DNA of 64,000 nt, from NCBI GenBank assembly GCA_014155875.1, contig JACEFZ010018321.1, positions 61,001 through 125,000 of the forward strand, read 5' to 3'. Origin of the DNA: Cepaea nemoralis. Taxonomy: Eukaryota > Mollusca > Gastropoda > Stylommatophora > Helicidae. Each line of letters begins with the position of its first letter. Within the stretch, counting starts at the first letter, position 1. The notes beneath the pieces are model-generated. The model did no database searches, was not told the DNA's origin, and saw only the letters and a program-made list of their open reading frames with translations. Shown here piece by piece: positions 46,875 to 62,157 of this stretch. The position numbers and the translations under genes were made by a program.

Positions 46875-47640
46875 ATGTCAACGTTAGAACAATGTATTGA
46901 ATTAGGGATTAGGTTAGGATATAAAGAGGAGAAACTGTCAAAATGGGCACAGAAGACGCATTCAGAAAATATTGCACGAGAAGAAAGAGCAATGGAACGA
47001 GAAGAGAAAAGGGTACAATCAGAAAGAGAAGAGAAAAAGATACAAATGCAAATTGAGGCAGAAGAGAAAAAGATACAGATGCAATTGCACGCTGAAGAAA
47101 AGAAAATGCAACTGCAGGCTCAAGAGAAGCAAATGGAGCTTGAGGCCGCGGCCAAACAAGCCCAGTTAAATGCTGAGACACAGATAAAACTAAAACAAAT
47201 GGAAATTGACTCCAACTTAGAAATGTCAGTAAACAAAATTAAAAGTAAGGAAGATGAACAAAAATACAATAAATATAAAGGCCTTGTGAAAGCATTTTGT
47301 TCAGGAGATTCCATCAGCGCTTACTTAGAAAACTTTGAGTGTTTAATGACCTACCATAAGGTCGCAAAAGTCGACTGGTCATTTATTCTGATGAGAAATT
47401 TAGCACTAGAGCCCTTAAAAGTGATAGAGACAGTTCCACAAGATATGAGGAAAGATTATGATTATTTAAAAGCAAAGAATACTCCAACATTTCTCACTAG
47501 ATACAGCAGGCTATCAACAACAGTTCGCAAAATTAGCCCCACAACCTAACCAAACTTTCATAGACTACGTGTCTACTAGTTCAGGATATTTGTACAAAGT
47601 GGATAACCTCAGCAAAAACAAATAACAACCATGACAAACT
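46875..47640 (+). pseudogene. Gag N-terminal part, coiled-coil rich (nested element)
   Basis: ATG at 46875. Residues 1-30 resemble the Gag start region of related elements (MSTLEQCIELGIRLGYKEEK). Residues ~35-125 form a long charged coiled coil with repeated EEKKIQMQ units. A capsid-like region follows (SGDSISAYLENFECLM, DWSFILMRNL). The frame is lost near 47500 by a one-base change and resumes in another frame (FIDYVSTSSGYLYKWI-like). Leader 46311-46874 is noncoding. Confidence 0.8.
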
Positions 47641-47701
47641 GAAAGAACTCATTATAATTGATAAAATTATTAGTACAATTCCAACACCTTTTTCTAAATT
47701 T

Positions 47702-49183
47702 TTGAAACAAATGGATTGTAAAACTATCCAAGAGGTAGAAACCAAGGGGAGCGTATTTTTTACAGCGAACCGCGATATTTTCCAGTTAAACATGAGCCAA
47801 AATGAGACAGCAGCAGTTACAAACACTAAGTACTCAAAACCAACTGAAAATAGGTTCAAACAACGCTCTAAGTTCACAAAACCAGTCAAGTGCCAGTATT
47901 GTCATCTGACACACGAAGAGTACGCGATGTGTGACAAATCACCGAATTATCCACATCATCTCCAAATGATAGTGGAAAAACAAAAGAACAAAAGAAATGC
48001 GTATCAGAGAGCGGTCAAATGCTATTTTTGTTTCAGCTATGGACATTATTCAAAATTTTGTGAAGGACGAAAGATAATGAAGCAGGCCAATGCCGCATTA
48101 ATTGACACATCCTCAGATGAAGAGATTGAACAACAGAACGAATGTGACAACCAGAATGAAAGTTTGAGTGAGCTAGGTAATGCAGTGCAAATCATTGACA
48201 CCATCACTGATAACAAATGTAACACCTGTAGAAAATTTCAGCTTGATACAACTTTGTTATGCGGCCACACAATCCCAGTTTCTAACGAAATGGCCAACGC
48301 AGCCTTATCATCAACAGGCAAATTAAATTTCTCAACAGGTTTTGTTAATAACAAACAGAGTACATTAATACGCGATTCCGGGGCAACTCTTTGTGGAATT
48401 AAGAAAACATTAGTTAACGACAAAGACTACACACACAAATACGTAACTTGTCGCACATTCGCAGGCACGATCGAAAGATACCCCCTAGCACTTGTCGAAA
48501 TTCGCACACCGTTTATATCAGGACAAGTGTTATGCGCAGTACTAGAAAATCCTGTCGCTGAAATTATCCTTGGGAATCTTCCCAACATAAGATCTTGCTC
48601 TGAAAAGGAAATCAGAGAATGGGAACAGAAAAACTGTATCCAGAACCCAAACAGCGATGCTAAAGGGAAACACAACGCGTGCTTGTCTCAAACTGCCAAA
48701 AGCACAAGGGAGACAACCGATGACGTAATTCAAATTGAATTCACCGAGGTGCATAATGCAGGGGCGGTTGAATCTGTCAGTGATACCATCAAATTAAAAC
48801 CTCGAACTGAGGATGCCATCGATCCACAAATTACGGAGCCTGTAGATGTGCAACAACACACACAACACACTAATGTAATAACACGACAAACAACACACAA
48901 AACTCACACCGACCAACTTCAGGTGTCGCTAGAAATCATATCACCTAACACTACCACCACCGATTTTGTAGAAAAACAAAAAGCAGATCCAACACTTTCA
49001 CAATATTTTCGGTTAGTAGGACTTAAGCCAAAATTGACTAAAAATGCTTCTTGGACATTTAAACTAAAGAACAATGTTCTAACTAGATTATATACCAGAG
49101 ATCAAACCACGATACAGCAAGTGGTTCTACCTCAATCACATCGTGAGAAGGTACTAAATATAGCCCATGACTCACCTTTCTGA
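47702..49183 (+). pseudogene. Gag knuckle region, protease and integrase N terminus (nested element)
   Basis: A 493-codon open frame. Cysteine/histidine-rich nucleic-acid-binding segments (CQYCHLTHEEYAMC; CYFCFSYGHYSKFC) lie at residues ~62-125. A retropepsin with RDSGATLCG and EIILGNL follows, then a linker with Thr/His-rich stretches, then the integrase N terminus (QVVLPQSHREKVLNIAHDSPF). A TGA at 49181 separates it from the following GHMGYEK block. Confidence 0.88.
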
Positions 49184-50023
49184 GGTCATATGGGTTACGA
49201 AAAAACCAGGGCCAGTGTCCTGAGCCAATTTTATTGGCCGAAATTTTGCCAAGACATAAAAACCTATTGTAGATCATGTGATACTTGTCAGAAACTCATC
49301 AAAAAGGGAAAAAACCCTACGGCAGAAATTCAATCAACCACAACTGCCTCGAGGCCATTTCAAATCGTGGCAGTTGATTTAGTAGGTCCTTTGAACCGCA
49401 TCTCAAACAAAGGAAATAGATACATTTTTACACTTGTTGATTTATGTTCGAGGTGGGCAGAAATGATCCCATTAAAATCTATCTCCTCTAAGGATGTGAC
49501 GGACGTATTTTTACAGATATTCTCCCGTTTTGGCTTCCCGGAGAAGATAATTTCAGATAGAGGAACACAATTCATATCTAATGCCACCTAATCGGTAACT
49601 AAGTTACTAGGCATAAAACAATGTTTCACCAGTCCCTATCGACCGGCCGCGAATGGAATTTGCGAAAAACTAAATGGGGACCTGAAACATATGTTATCCA
49701 AAGTGACAGCTGAAAATCCAGCCGATTGGGATATACTTCTCCCAACGGTGCTGTTCGCATATAGAGAAGTCCCACAATCAAGCACAGGGTTCTCTCCGTT
49801 CGAATTGATATATGGAGCGAACCCAAGAGGACCTCTCACTATTTACAAAGATATAATATCAAAACCCGTAAATACCCAATTACCAGTTTCCATCTATGAT
49901 TTAGACACTGACACCAGAGACAAAATCATTAGATCCTGTATACTGGCCAGAACATCATTACAGGAGAAAGGTTTTAGATACAGGCAGTACGCCAACAAAG
50001 GTGCAAAAACGATTGTATTATAA
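49184..50023 (+). pseudogene. Integrase zinc-binding and DDE core (nested element)
   Basis: GHMGYEKTRA, CRSCDTCQKL complete the HHCC region. The core has VAVDLVGPL (first Asp), ISDRGTQFIS (second Asp) and, after a TAA at 49589, SPYRPAANGICEKLNGDL with the catalytic Glu. FAYREVPQSSTGFSPFELIYG follows. Another stop occurs at about 50022. The DD(35)E triad is present but split across frames. Confidence 0.88.
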
Positions 50024-50044
50024 CCAGATCAGGTTATTTTACTA

Positions 50045-50533
50045 TTGCTACCTGACAAGAGAGATTTACTATCTACCTCTTGGCAGGGACCATTTAAAGT
50101 TGTAAGAAGAATTTCGGAAGTTGACTACGAAATTTCTTTGAATGGAATGTTGAAAATATTCCATGTAAATATGTTAAAACCATACTATTCTAGAAATGAC
50201 AGTGACACGAATAAGCAGACGCAGATAACAGATGACAAAAACGAAACGACAATTACCCAACTGAATGACACCTCGACAAACGAAGCATCGTTAACGACTC
50301 ATTCTTGCGACAACGAAAACATATTCACAGTACCGACAATATGGGATAACGACAACGACGACCAATTTGACGACACAGTGACAACTATTAGTCTCGACGA
50401 CGACGACAATGACATTGAAGACAATTTACAAACAGTAGCATCAGTAATAAACCAGACGGACGTAGACAATACGGAAATTCCAGTACCAATTATGAATGAC
50501 GACAGTAGTATGAAAGGACATACAAATCTCTGA
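50045..50533 (+). pseudogene. Integrase GPY/F module and acidic spacer (nested element)
   Basis: WQGPFKVVRRISEVDYEISL and FHVNMLKPYY form the GPY/F module. An Asp/Asn/Thr-rich spacer follows (DNDNDDQFDD, DDDDNDIEDN) before RT. The spacer is a feature of this arrangement, where RT begins after integrase. Confidence 0.85.
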
Positions 50534-50579
50534 CACTGTGACACAACAGCAGCGACAAGACATTTAGTCTCTCCTTAAC

Positions 50580-51932
50580 GACTATAAAACTATCTTCTCA
50601 AACAAACCTGGACGGACTGATAAAATAACACATTCAATTGTGTTGACAGATCTGACACCGATCAAATGTAGACCATATTCGATTCCTTTGCATTATAGAG
50701 CAAATTTAGACAAAGAAATTTTGGACTTGGAGAAAAATAGAATAATACAGAAATCTATGTCCCAGTATTCTTCGCCAATTGTCCTGGTGAAAAAGAAGGA
50801 CAAAACCATTCGTTTGTGCATAGATTATAAAAGTTAAATACTATAACCACAACAGACGCAGAGCCAATGAACAGCTGTGAAGACCTCATTTTGAATATGT
50901 CTCAATCATCCTTATTTTCTAAGGTTGATTTAGCGAAAGGTTACTGGCAAGTGCCACTACACCCTTCTTCAAGACATATAACAGCATTCGCTACACCTCT
51001 TGGGTTGTACGAATGGAGATATCTTCCATTTGGTCTCAAGAACGCTCCCGCCACATTTGTCAGGTTAACTAGATTGTTATTGCACGGCATTGAGGACGTG
51101 CAATCTCATATTGATGATATATGCATTCATTCTTCTAATATGACTTCTCACTTACTTACACTCCAACAGGTCTTTAACCAAATCTTTCTTTTTGGACTTA
51201 CTATCAAACCTTCCAAGGTTGAAATAGGCTATAAACAGATAGACTTCCTTGGTCATAGGATTTCCGAAGGTAAACTGTTGACAGATGATAAAATTGTATC
51301 GACAATTCTCAACCTAGAAGTTCCAACTACAAAGAAACAGGTTAGAAGCTTATTAGGTCTCATAAACTATTATGCCAAGTTTATACCAAACTGGGCAGAA
51401 CTCACAGCAGTTTTTTCTAATCTGTTGACAAAAGATCATCCAGAAAAATTTTGTAAAAGTACCCGCTTAGAGGATGCAATGTGCAGATTGAAATCAATTT
51501 TTTCTAACCCACCCGTATTAAGATTACCAAACATAGATATACCCTTTATTTTGACCACAGATTCGAGTGCTATCGCAATTGGAGGTTGCCTGATGCAAGA
51601 ATTTCAAGGAGTGAGACATCCAATACTCTACGTAAGCCGGAAGCTGAAAAAGGCAGAGATCCATTATTCCACAGTGGAATTGGAGGCATTAAGTCTACTA
51701 TTTTGTATGCGCCGATTATCTAAGTTCCTCTTGGGGGTCCCATTTTGTTGTGTTAACCGATAACTCGCCATTGTTGGTACTTAAGCAAGGTGTTCCTAAA
51801 AACCACCGTTTACAAAGATGGTGTCTTCTTCTTCAAGATTTCGACTTCGAAATCCGCCATATCAGAGGCACTGATAACATTATTGCTGATATTTTATCGC
51901 GACAAACTAATGCACCAGCAGACGAACATTAG
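50580..51932 (+). pseudogene. Reverse transcriptase and RNase H (nested element)
   Basis: RT: IIQKSMSQYSSPIVLVKKKD, IRLCIDYKS, FSKVDLAKGYWQVPL, LPFGLKNAPATF, then HIDDICIHS (IDD at the YxDD site) and DFLGHRIS. RNase H: PFILTTDSSAIAIGGCL, YSTVELEALSLL and, after a frameshift near 51745, VLTDNSPLLVL and IRGTDNIIADILSRQ. A short frame break at ~50836 splits the fingers from the palm. All catalytic blocks are recognisable. Confidence 0.9.
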
Positions 51933-53512
51933 ACACATTAATTATTCGCCATACAAGAAGATGTGATATTTTAATCTGTTGCATAGAACAGTGTACCTCT
52001 ACACCTGCTAGAGAGCTTTCATTTAGAAGTATTAACACCCAAGTGAATAGGTTACGTATAACACCCACGAACATGAAACTGTGAGAACCCTATACTACCA
52101 ATTACCAAAGCTCTAGAAACAATCCGAGCGATATATAATATCTGTGAAATGATTTCAACCAGTCAACTGACAGTGATCATGAAAAGATTAAGAACACTGT
52201 ATACTCGAGATTAAGAACACTGTATACTTGCTGTTGCTAAGAAACTTTGCAAACAGCCGGAATAGAACTACGTCGATTACAACATGCAAGAGACAGCCAT
52301 ATTAACTGTTAACATTCATGGCATGACACACGGACAACAGGAGGACAACGCACACATCATCGTTGGATTTAGTTAGTTAGTTAATTAATTTAGTAGTATT
52401 TAATATGTATTACACTTGTATTGAATTATGTATATAAAATATGTCAACCTGTAACTTGTATATTTTCTACCATAATATTACAGGTATTTCCACTCATAGG
52501 CGAAATATTCTTCCTATGCAATTTTCTTTATTTAAATTATAAACCATTTTTCGAGTACTCGTACAAAAAGTACTTATTACCATAAAGGGAACATATCGCC
52601 TAATCTGTCTTTCTAAGGGCAATAACACTTACCTCAACTTTATTTATATATTTTAACAAAATGCTATGTTGGATGAAAGATGTATGAATGACAGGGTAAA
52701 TTAATTAAATGAGAGAGTGATATACTGAGCGGACAAATTGTACGCAAAACGTATTTATTTTAATTTGTCTGCGTCTTTCATGTAAAATGTATTACCTGTC
52801 TAAATTGTTGATACATGTGTAGTATTTAAGACACTACATCTAAGCGCCACTGTTTGGAATGGCCGATCATGCATTACACACATTGGGGTAATTCATGACA
52901 AAGGATATCCCAACTCGTGACGCTTGGAGATAAACCACACAAATGAGCACACACTTTATACAAAACTCAAAACTGAACACTAACAATTAAAATACAGTCA
53001 CTTTATTAGAAACAGCAACATATCAGTCAATACACTAACAAGCCAACAGGGACACATGTAGTCAGATGGGATAAAACAACAGCATAACTACATATTCAGC
53101 ATTAGACAACATACGAAAGTAAAAGTGTATCGAAATGCATACACCGGACAAGATTTGCAAGTGTACTTAAATAGCCAAGACTTTTGTCTTGTTAATACTC
53201 TCTTACACAGAGTTTAATTATCTTGGTATCAATGGGATACTTGAGAAGGGCGGGTTGTAAAAACAACTAGAAAACGTCACGTAACTTCGGTCAGATAAGC
53301 ATTTTTAAGGACATAGAAGAGAGAGACCTCTTCAGATATTCATCGCGAAGTGGTGCATGGGAGAATACATGAGTGTTGATGCAGATGTGTAGGTTGCCAA
53401 GTTACTATCCACCAAACTACAAACACCGACTTTATGTGATCCTGTGACAGAATTAGTACAAAACTAATTACCTTATAATAACCCATCAAAGCAGGGGGGA
53501 GAGGGGGACTCC
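51933..53512 (+). other. Long 3' noncoding region of nested element
   Basis: About 1.58 kb between RNase H and the 3' LTR. No envelope-like or other coding frame is visible. It is AT-rich, with the polypurine tract at ~53491-53508. Confidence 0.7.
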
Positions 53513-54057
53513 TGTCACAGCCTCACATAGAGGCGGTAACCAACATAAAGTAAGAGATACTGGCGAAGGGCGAAAACTCCCGCTTAAGGGAAAGAAGCGA
53601 GTCACTCAAAGGCTTGAATAATCCAGAGCCTTCTCGAAGGACTGGTCAGTGTGTCCACTGTCCCGTGGACACTGATGTGGCCCGCCGATTGCGGGGTCCA
53701 CGAGAAACTCGGACAGAGTTACCACCCGTGTCGGATTGCGACACGTGTGGAAAGGCAGAGACGGACTGGACATCGAAGAAGCAACAGGGCTTACCTTAAG
53801 GGGGACTTGATAGTTCAGACCCATGTGTATTTAGGGGTCGTATACATATACTAGATAGTTGCTAGAGTTGTTTGTTATAATCATGTTTAATGTAAACTCC
53901 TGTGATACGCAACTTGCCAAGTGCGGGCTTGTCAAAACCCACTTCGCCAGCGCACTGTATATATCATGTTAATAAATGTTGCTATATTGTATCTGAACGG
54001 AGTTTGTTGCCTGTATGAGCCCGAGTTTAGATCCTCTAGAGATCTAAGACTGTGACA
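53513..54057 (+). repeat. 3' LTR of nested Gmr1-like element
   Basis: 545 bp. It matches the 5' LTR with few substitutions and has an 8-bp extra block (GCCTCACA-like) near its start. Confidence 0.93.
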
Positions 54058-54081
54058 GGCTTATGTAGACAAATGTCCACC

Positions 54082-54084
<3 letters not shown>

Positions 54085-54151
<67 letters not shown>

Positions 54152-54221
54152 AACTGAGAAATAGGATAATTAACAGGTGTGCTGGTTGACTCCACTTTCC
54201 CCCCAGAGACAACTAGCTACA
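54085..54221 (+). repeat. 3' LTR of copy 2, right part
   Basis: GA repeats followed by the conserved LTR end (AACTGAGAAATA, CCACTTTCCCCCC, CTAGCTACA), then the GTCGT target duplicate. Confidence 0.9.
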
Positions 54222-54226
54222 GTCGT

Positions 54227-54515
54227 CACTAAGAATAAAGAAATACCAAAATGTAATATACGGTTCACTGGGAATATTCTTCAACAAGTGTATCTCTACA
54301 ACTAACTCAGAACAGTCTGATGGGATATGACTTAAAGAGATTAGAACAAGAATATCGACGAAAAGGTAGCCTTTTGCAAGATGGAAAACATAGTTACCAA
54401 TAAATAGATGTCAACTGCAAGGAGAAAAATTGTGTTGAAGTGCTACATAGAACCTGTATTTGTGTATAAGTGTGAAACGATGGCAATCAGCAAAAACAAG
54501 TGATGTATTTATTCT
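54227..54515 (+). pseudogene. RT fragment, right part of the interrupted gene
   Basis: Resumes the RT cut at 34244. Readable blocks in shifting frames are VAFCKMENIVTNK, MSTARRKIV and YIEPVFVYKCET. It is strongly decayed. Confidence 0.8.
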
Positions 54516-54641
54516 CTTTCAGGGTAGAATAATTATTTAATGAATAAGGGGCATGTAAATAGTAGCTCAAGATCAGATTATTGCGTTTAATGTTTTTAAA
54601 ACAACATTTAAAAAAACAAATACAACCAGGGTAGACTTATC

Positions 54642-54880
54642 GTGCACGCTGAATAGTAACTTTATAAGGACGTAGGTTGGCACTCTGAATAATAACTTTA
54701 CAATGACTTAGGTTGTCACCTGAATAGTAACTTTATATGGACAGGTTGGCAAGCTGAATAGTAACTTTACAGGGATTTGGATTGGCACGCTGAACAGTAA
54801 CTTTACAGGGACTTGGGTTGTTAACCTGAAAAGTAACTTTACAAGGACTTAGATTGGCACAGTGAGTAATTTTATATCGT
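54642..54880. repeat. ~35-bp minisatellite, six units
   Basis: Units contain CTGAATAGTAACTTTA and GGACTTGGGTTGGCAC-like blocks with indels. Confidence 0.85.
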
Positions 54881-55039
54881 TACTTCGGCATGCCACTACA
54901 AATAGGGTTGCCAACCTCTGATCTAGACTGTGTAGTGTTGAGATCAACAGCCTGAAGTCGAGAATTTATTGGTTTCACATTTGTGAATTTTAAATGGCGT
55001 AACATTCTTTATGTAGCATCTGCTCGTGGGCTTAGCTAA

Positions 55040-55850
55040 AAATCATTATTATCATCCAGTGTGATACCGGCTGGCGTTGGCGAACATCTCTACAAATTGC
55101 GATCTCCGACGGCATTGTTCACTTCGTGTGTTGCCTCCCTCCCGTGCCATGACACAAGACTGTCAAAAATTTTTTCACGCTGTGTTCCTCTATCTATCTT
55201 TCCACAAATCTTTCCGGTTGTCACATGTTCCAGTTTTTGTCTTCTCATAATGTGGCCACAAAATTAAGACTGTCTTTTTCTGATGTTTGTGATATGTAGT
55301 CTTTGCAACGTAGTCTCCCTCAAAATGTCCAGATTGCTCATTTTGATCATATTCCATGCCGACAAGCGTTAATGTTTCGCCAACTTACACAATCACCAGA
55401 GTCGTAGATCAGCTCCGTGTTCTTGTCTCAACCATGCCATGTGGTCAAGCTAACCAGGTATTTACTATCTGCCTTCTCCTTGTTGTTTTTCCCTCACTCT
55501 TGACAATTGTCGCCTTCTCCAGTTTATTTCTTCTCATAAATTCTTACAAAATATATTGACTGTGTGCGTATAATTTCACTAATCAGTTTACGGTTTTCAT
55601 TTGTTGCTAATAGGATGTGCTCGTTGATTTATCTGTCTGTTCATGGTATTCTTTACATTTTCCTCAGAAACCGCATTTACAGTGTCATTAGTTGTTTTTC
55701 AACTTGTCTGCTCAAAGTTCATATTTTACATAAACACAAAGCACTGGTTCTATGTAGCACTTTAACACTCTTTTTTTCTCATTGCAGTTGACATCTTCTT
55801 ATTAGTCAGTATATTTTCCATCTTATTCTCTTCAAGGCACCTCCAATGAG
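55040..55850 (-). pseudogene. Two adjacent RT C-terminal fragments
   Basis: Minus strand: 55350-55850 reads ILTNKKMSTAMRKKSVKVLH, EKQLMTL and LISEI; 55040-55350 reads FCGHIMRRQKLEHVTTGKIC and a HEVNNAVGDRNL-type end. Both belong to the LINE family with the GAT tail. They are heavily frameshifted. Confidence 0.75.
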
Positions 55851-55884
55851 AAGTTGAAACTACTCCGAGTTAGCTAGTTACTAA

Positions 55885-56010
55885 GTCAGTCAGTCAGTCA
55901 TTCAGTCATTCAGTCATTCAGTCAGTCAGTCATTCAGTCATTCAGTCAGTCAGTCAGTCAGTCAGACAGGCAGGTAGGCAGGCAGGCAGTCAGTCAGTCA
56001 GTTAGTTAGT
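55885..56010. repeat. Tetranucleotide repeat (TCAG/TCAT)n
   Basis: CAGT/CATT units with a GGCA interruption and a GTTA end. Confidence 0.93.
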
Positions 56011-56463
56011 TAGTTGCCTGGCCTTGCCTCTTTTGACTTGTTGTTCTTAAAGCACCACTGTTTTGTAGTGAACAAGTATTAAGATAACGCTAAAATAATA
56101 CATAAACAAATACACTTCAAACTAACGACAATGTACTTGCGTGTCCACATACGTTGATGAGTGTCGATGGTGCTTGTCTGATCACGGCTGCCCATTCTCA
56201 CATTTATATACAAATGTATTTATTGCAACGTGACTTAACTTATCGGGATATTGTCGAGGGACGTAACCAATAGTGACGAGGGACATAACCATACAGTGAA
56301 GATAATAAATGTTATCAATAACACAAATTCTGTATAGAAAGCTTGATCGTACCTAGATATTTCCTTTCCTGGGAAAAGCTTACCATATTTCCCCGAAAAT
56401 GAGACGGGGTCTTATATTAATGTTAGCTTAGAAATGCACTAGAGTTTATTTTTGGGGAAGGTG

Positions 56464-59611
<3,148 letters not shown>

Positions 59612-59769
59612 TGTCGTGAAATCACTCCAAGTTTACAATCAGATGTCAAAAATACCAAGGACAGTCAGAGTAACAGCTGCAGTTGTTTACTAGGGGGGTC
59701 GGTGAGATCAATCGATACACCGTCCTTTGAAAGTTTCCCACCAGTCAGGAAATTGTAACCATACTAGGA

Positions 59770-60600
59770 AGAGGAACATGTATATTCTCACAATAGTGGA
59801 TTGCTGTACAATGTGAGGTGAAGCCATACCGTTGACCACGATTGACTCGAAACGAGTGGTGGGCGCACTGATGCAGTCCTTTACCAGATTAGGCTTTCCG
59901 GATCAAATTCTGACGGACAATGGGTCCCAGCTTTGTGGAAAACTCATGGAAGAAGTATTTAGGGTGTTCCACTCTAACCACATACATACCAGCCCTTACC
60001 ATCCTCAAGCCAATGGACACGTAGAGCGTTTCAACGGCACGTTGATGACAATGCTCAGGAAACTGGCACAGGAAAAACCTGATAGGTGGGATGAATATAT
60101 CCCAACAGCACATTTTGCATATCGGGAAGTTCCTCATGGCTCAACAGGACTACCACCCGCTACGTTGCTGTTTGGTCGTCCAATCAAGGGACCGTTGGAA
60201 GCCATGTTGAGGAGTTGGACTGAAGAGGGGACGTCAGAAGAAGTGATCTCTTCTTACAAATATGTGGAGGAACTGAAAGAAAAACTTCACAAGGGATGGA
60301 CTCTGGCGAATCAAAACTTGAAAAAGGCCAGAAAAAGACATGCGGCTTACTACAACCGTAGGTCTAAAGACAGATCTCTAGAGGTGGGAGACAAAGTCTT
60401 GTTGCTACTCCCAACGGGAAACAACAAACTGGAGATAGGTTGGCAAGGACCATTTCCCGTGGAAAGGGTGATATCCAGAACCAACTATCAGATCCGGATC
60501 CGGGGAAAGTCGAAGATTTTCCATATCAATCTCCTGCGGAAATACGAGGAGAGACCCGGAGACAAAGCAGCTCACCTCATGGCAATGGCAGTTGCAGTGG
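59770..60600 (+). pseudogene. Integrase core and GPY/F module (copy 3)
   Basis: A stop lies in the first strand (YILTIVDCCTM, near 59815). The long frame from 59832 holds ILTDNGSQLCG (second Asp), SPYHPQANGHVERFNGTL (catalytic Glu), FAYREVPHGSTGLPPATLLF and the GPY/F module (IGWQGPFPVERV, FHINLLRKYEER). It continues without a stop into RT, showing directly the integrase-before-RT order in a single frame. Confidence 0.9.
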
Positions 60601-61560
60601 AGACTGAAGTGGGAACCAACGAGGGCAGGGAATATCCCTTGGTACACCAGGAAACCTATAGGGATGTGCAAGTGAACCCTGATCTGACTTCCCAGGAGAG
60701 GGAAAGGATAACCCAGGTTCTCGAGTCTCATCAGGAGATACTGACTGATAAACCAGGACGAACGAGGTTGGTGGAGTTCGAGATGACGTTGACCACCCAA
60801 GAGCCTGTTCGCCAAAAGGTTTACCCAGTGCCATTCTCTAAAGAAAAGGCCCTGGAGGAGGAAATACAGAAACTGCTGGAGGATGACGTGATTGCGCCAT
60901 CCACATCCCCATACAATGCGGGGGTAGTTTTGTTACGCAAACCTAGTGGAGAACACCGGTTGTGTATAGACTACCGACTTCTGAACAGTCATACACAATT
61001 TCAGGTGGAACCTTTGCCGAATCCAGCGCAGTTATTCGCTAGGCTCCATAAGGCTCGGTACTTTCAAAGGTGGATCTGAGTCGCGGGTACTATCAGATAC
61101 CTGTCAAACCGGAGATTCGACCACTGCTGGCCTTCAGTACACCCAGTGGACACTACGAATTCAAGGTCATGCCCTTTGGACTCAGCAATGCACCTAGTGT
61201 GTTTACTCGCATGATGAGGACCTTGTTAGATCCCTTACAGGATCCGTCCATTGTATCATTCATGGATGATATTCTGATTTCCAGTGACAGCTTGGATGAC
61301 CACTTGCAATCCTTGGAGAGAGTGTTTAATAGACTCAAGGGAAGCAGGGCTTACCGCTCGTCCAACTAAATGCATGATTGGTTACCAGACTCTGGAATTT
61401 CTGGGTCACACCATCACTCCAGGACAAATTGTCCCAGAGGAAAAGAACCTAGAAAAAATCAGAAGTGCACCAAGGCCAAAATCGAAGAAGGATGTGAGAT
61501 CTTTTCTCTCGTTATGTGGGTTTTACCAAAAAATTTATCCCACATTTTACTGAAATGGGA
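60601..61560 (+). pseudogene. Reverse transcriptase (copy 3)
   Basis: VYPVPFSKEKALEEEIQKLL, VIAPSTSPYNAGVVLLRKPS and LCIDYRLLN, then a one-base insertion at ~61068 and DLSRGYYQIPV, MPFGLSNAPSVFTRMM and FMDDILISSD (MDD at the catalytic site). Another one-base shift at ~61340 precedes LEFLGHTITPGQ and VRSFLSLCGFY. The domain is otherwise complete. Confidence 0.9.
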
Positions 61561-62092
61561 GCTCCATTGACGGAAACCTTGAAAAAAGGATTCCCGGACC
61601 AAATCGTTTGGACACCAGAATGCGAGACTGCCTATAGTCAGTTGAAGGAGGCCTTGATCAGCAAACCTGTGTTACAGGTCCCTGACCTTTCCAAACCATT
61701 TGTGTTGAGAACGGATGCGAGTGGGATTGGGATTGGGGCAGCTTTGTTACAGGAAGGAAAAGACGATGCTTCGGTTTTGAAACCTGTGGCATACGCAAGC
61801 AAGAAACTTCTCCAGGCTGAGAGGAATTATTCGACCGTCGAGAGAGAAGTGCTTGTCTCTCGTATGGGCCGTGCAAAAATTCCAGCCCTATTTGTATGGA
61901 GTTCAGTTTCGGGTCCAGTCGGATCATCAGCCCCTGATGTTCCTGGCTACTTCTCAGAAGCTCAACGCCCGTTTGATGCGGTGGTCGTTGTTACTTCAAC
62001 CCTACAATTTCACAGTGGAGTATATCCCTGGGAAGGAAAATGTTGGAGCGGACTTCTTGTCAAGACACCCAGCTCCTGAAGAAGAGGAATGA
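61561..62092 (+). pseudogene. RNase H (copy 3)
   Basis: DLSKPFVLRTDASGIGIGAA with the first catalytic Asp, YASKKLLQAERNYSTVEREV, then a frameshift at ~61855 and WAVQKFQPYLYG, RVQSDHQPLMFL and YIPGKENVGADFLSRHP. Usual length and motif order. Confidence 0.9.
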
Positions 62093-62157
62093 ATCATCTG
62101 GATTGAACTCACAGTGGAGAAAGAGTGAGATGGACTACTCTCTTAAGAGGGGGCCTA

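Larger units (their letters stand above)
45774..54057 (+). mobile_element. Second family of Gmr1-like Ty3/gypsy element, near complete
   Basis: LTRs of 537 and 545 bp (45774-46310, 53513-54057), both ending CTGTGACA, differ by about a dozen substitutions plus one ~8-bp indel. The internal order is gag, two-part cysteine knuckle, protease, integrase, GPY/F, RT, RNase H. This again places integrase before RT. Several stops and frameshifts interrupt pol. A purine tract (GGGGGGAGAGGGGG) abuts the 3' LTR. It is nested in the GA tract of the 3' LTR of copy 2. Confidence 0.93.

Noticed and set aside
51933..53512. Possible envelope gene in the nested LTR element
   Set aside because: The region is long enough, but no open frame, signal peptide or membrane segment is visible.
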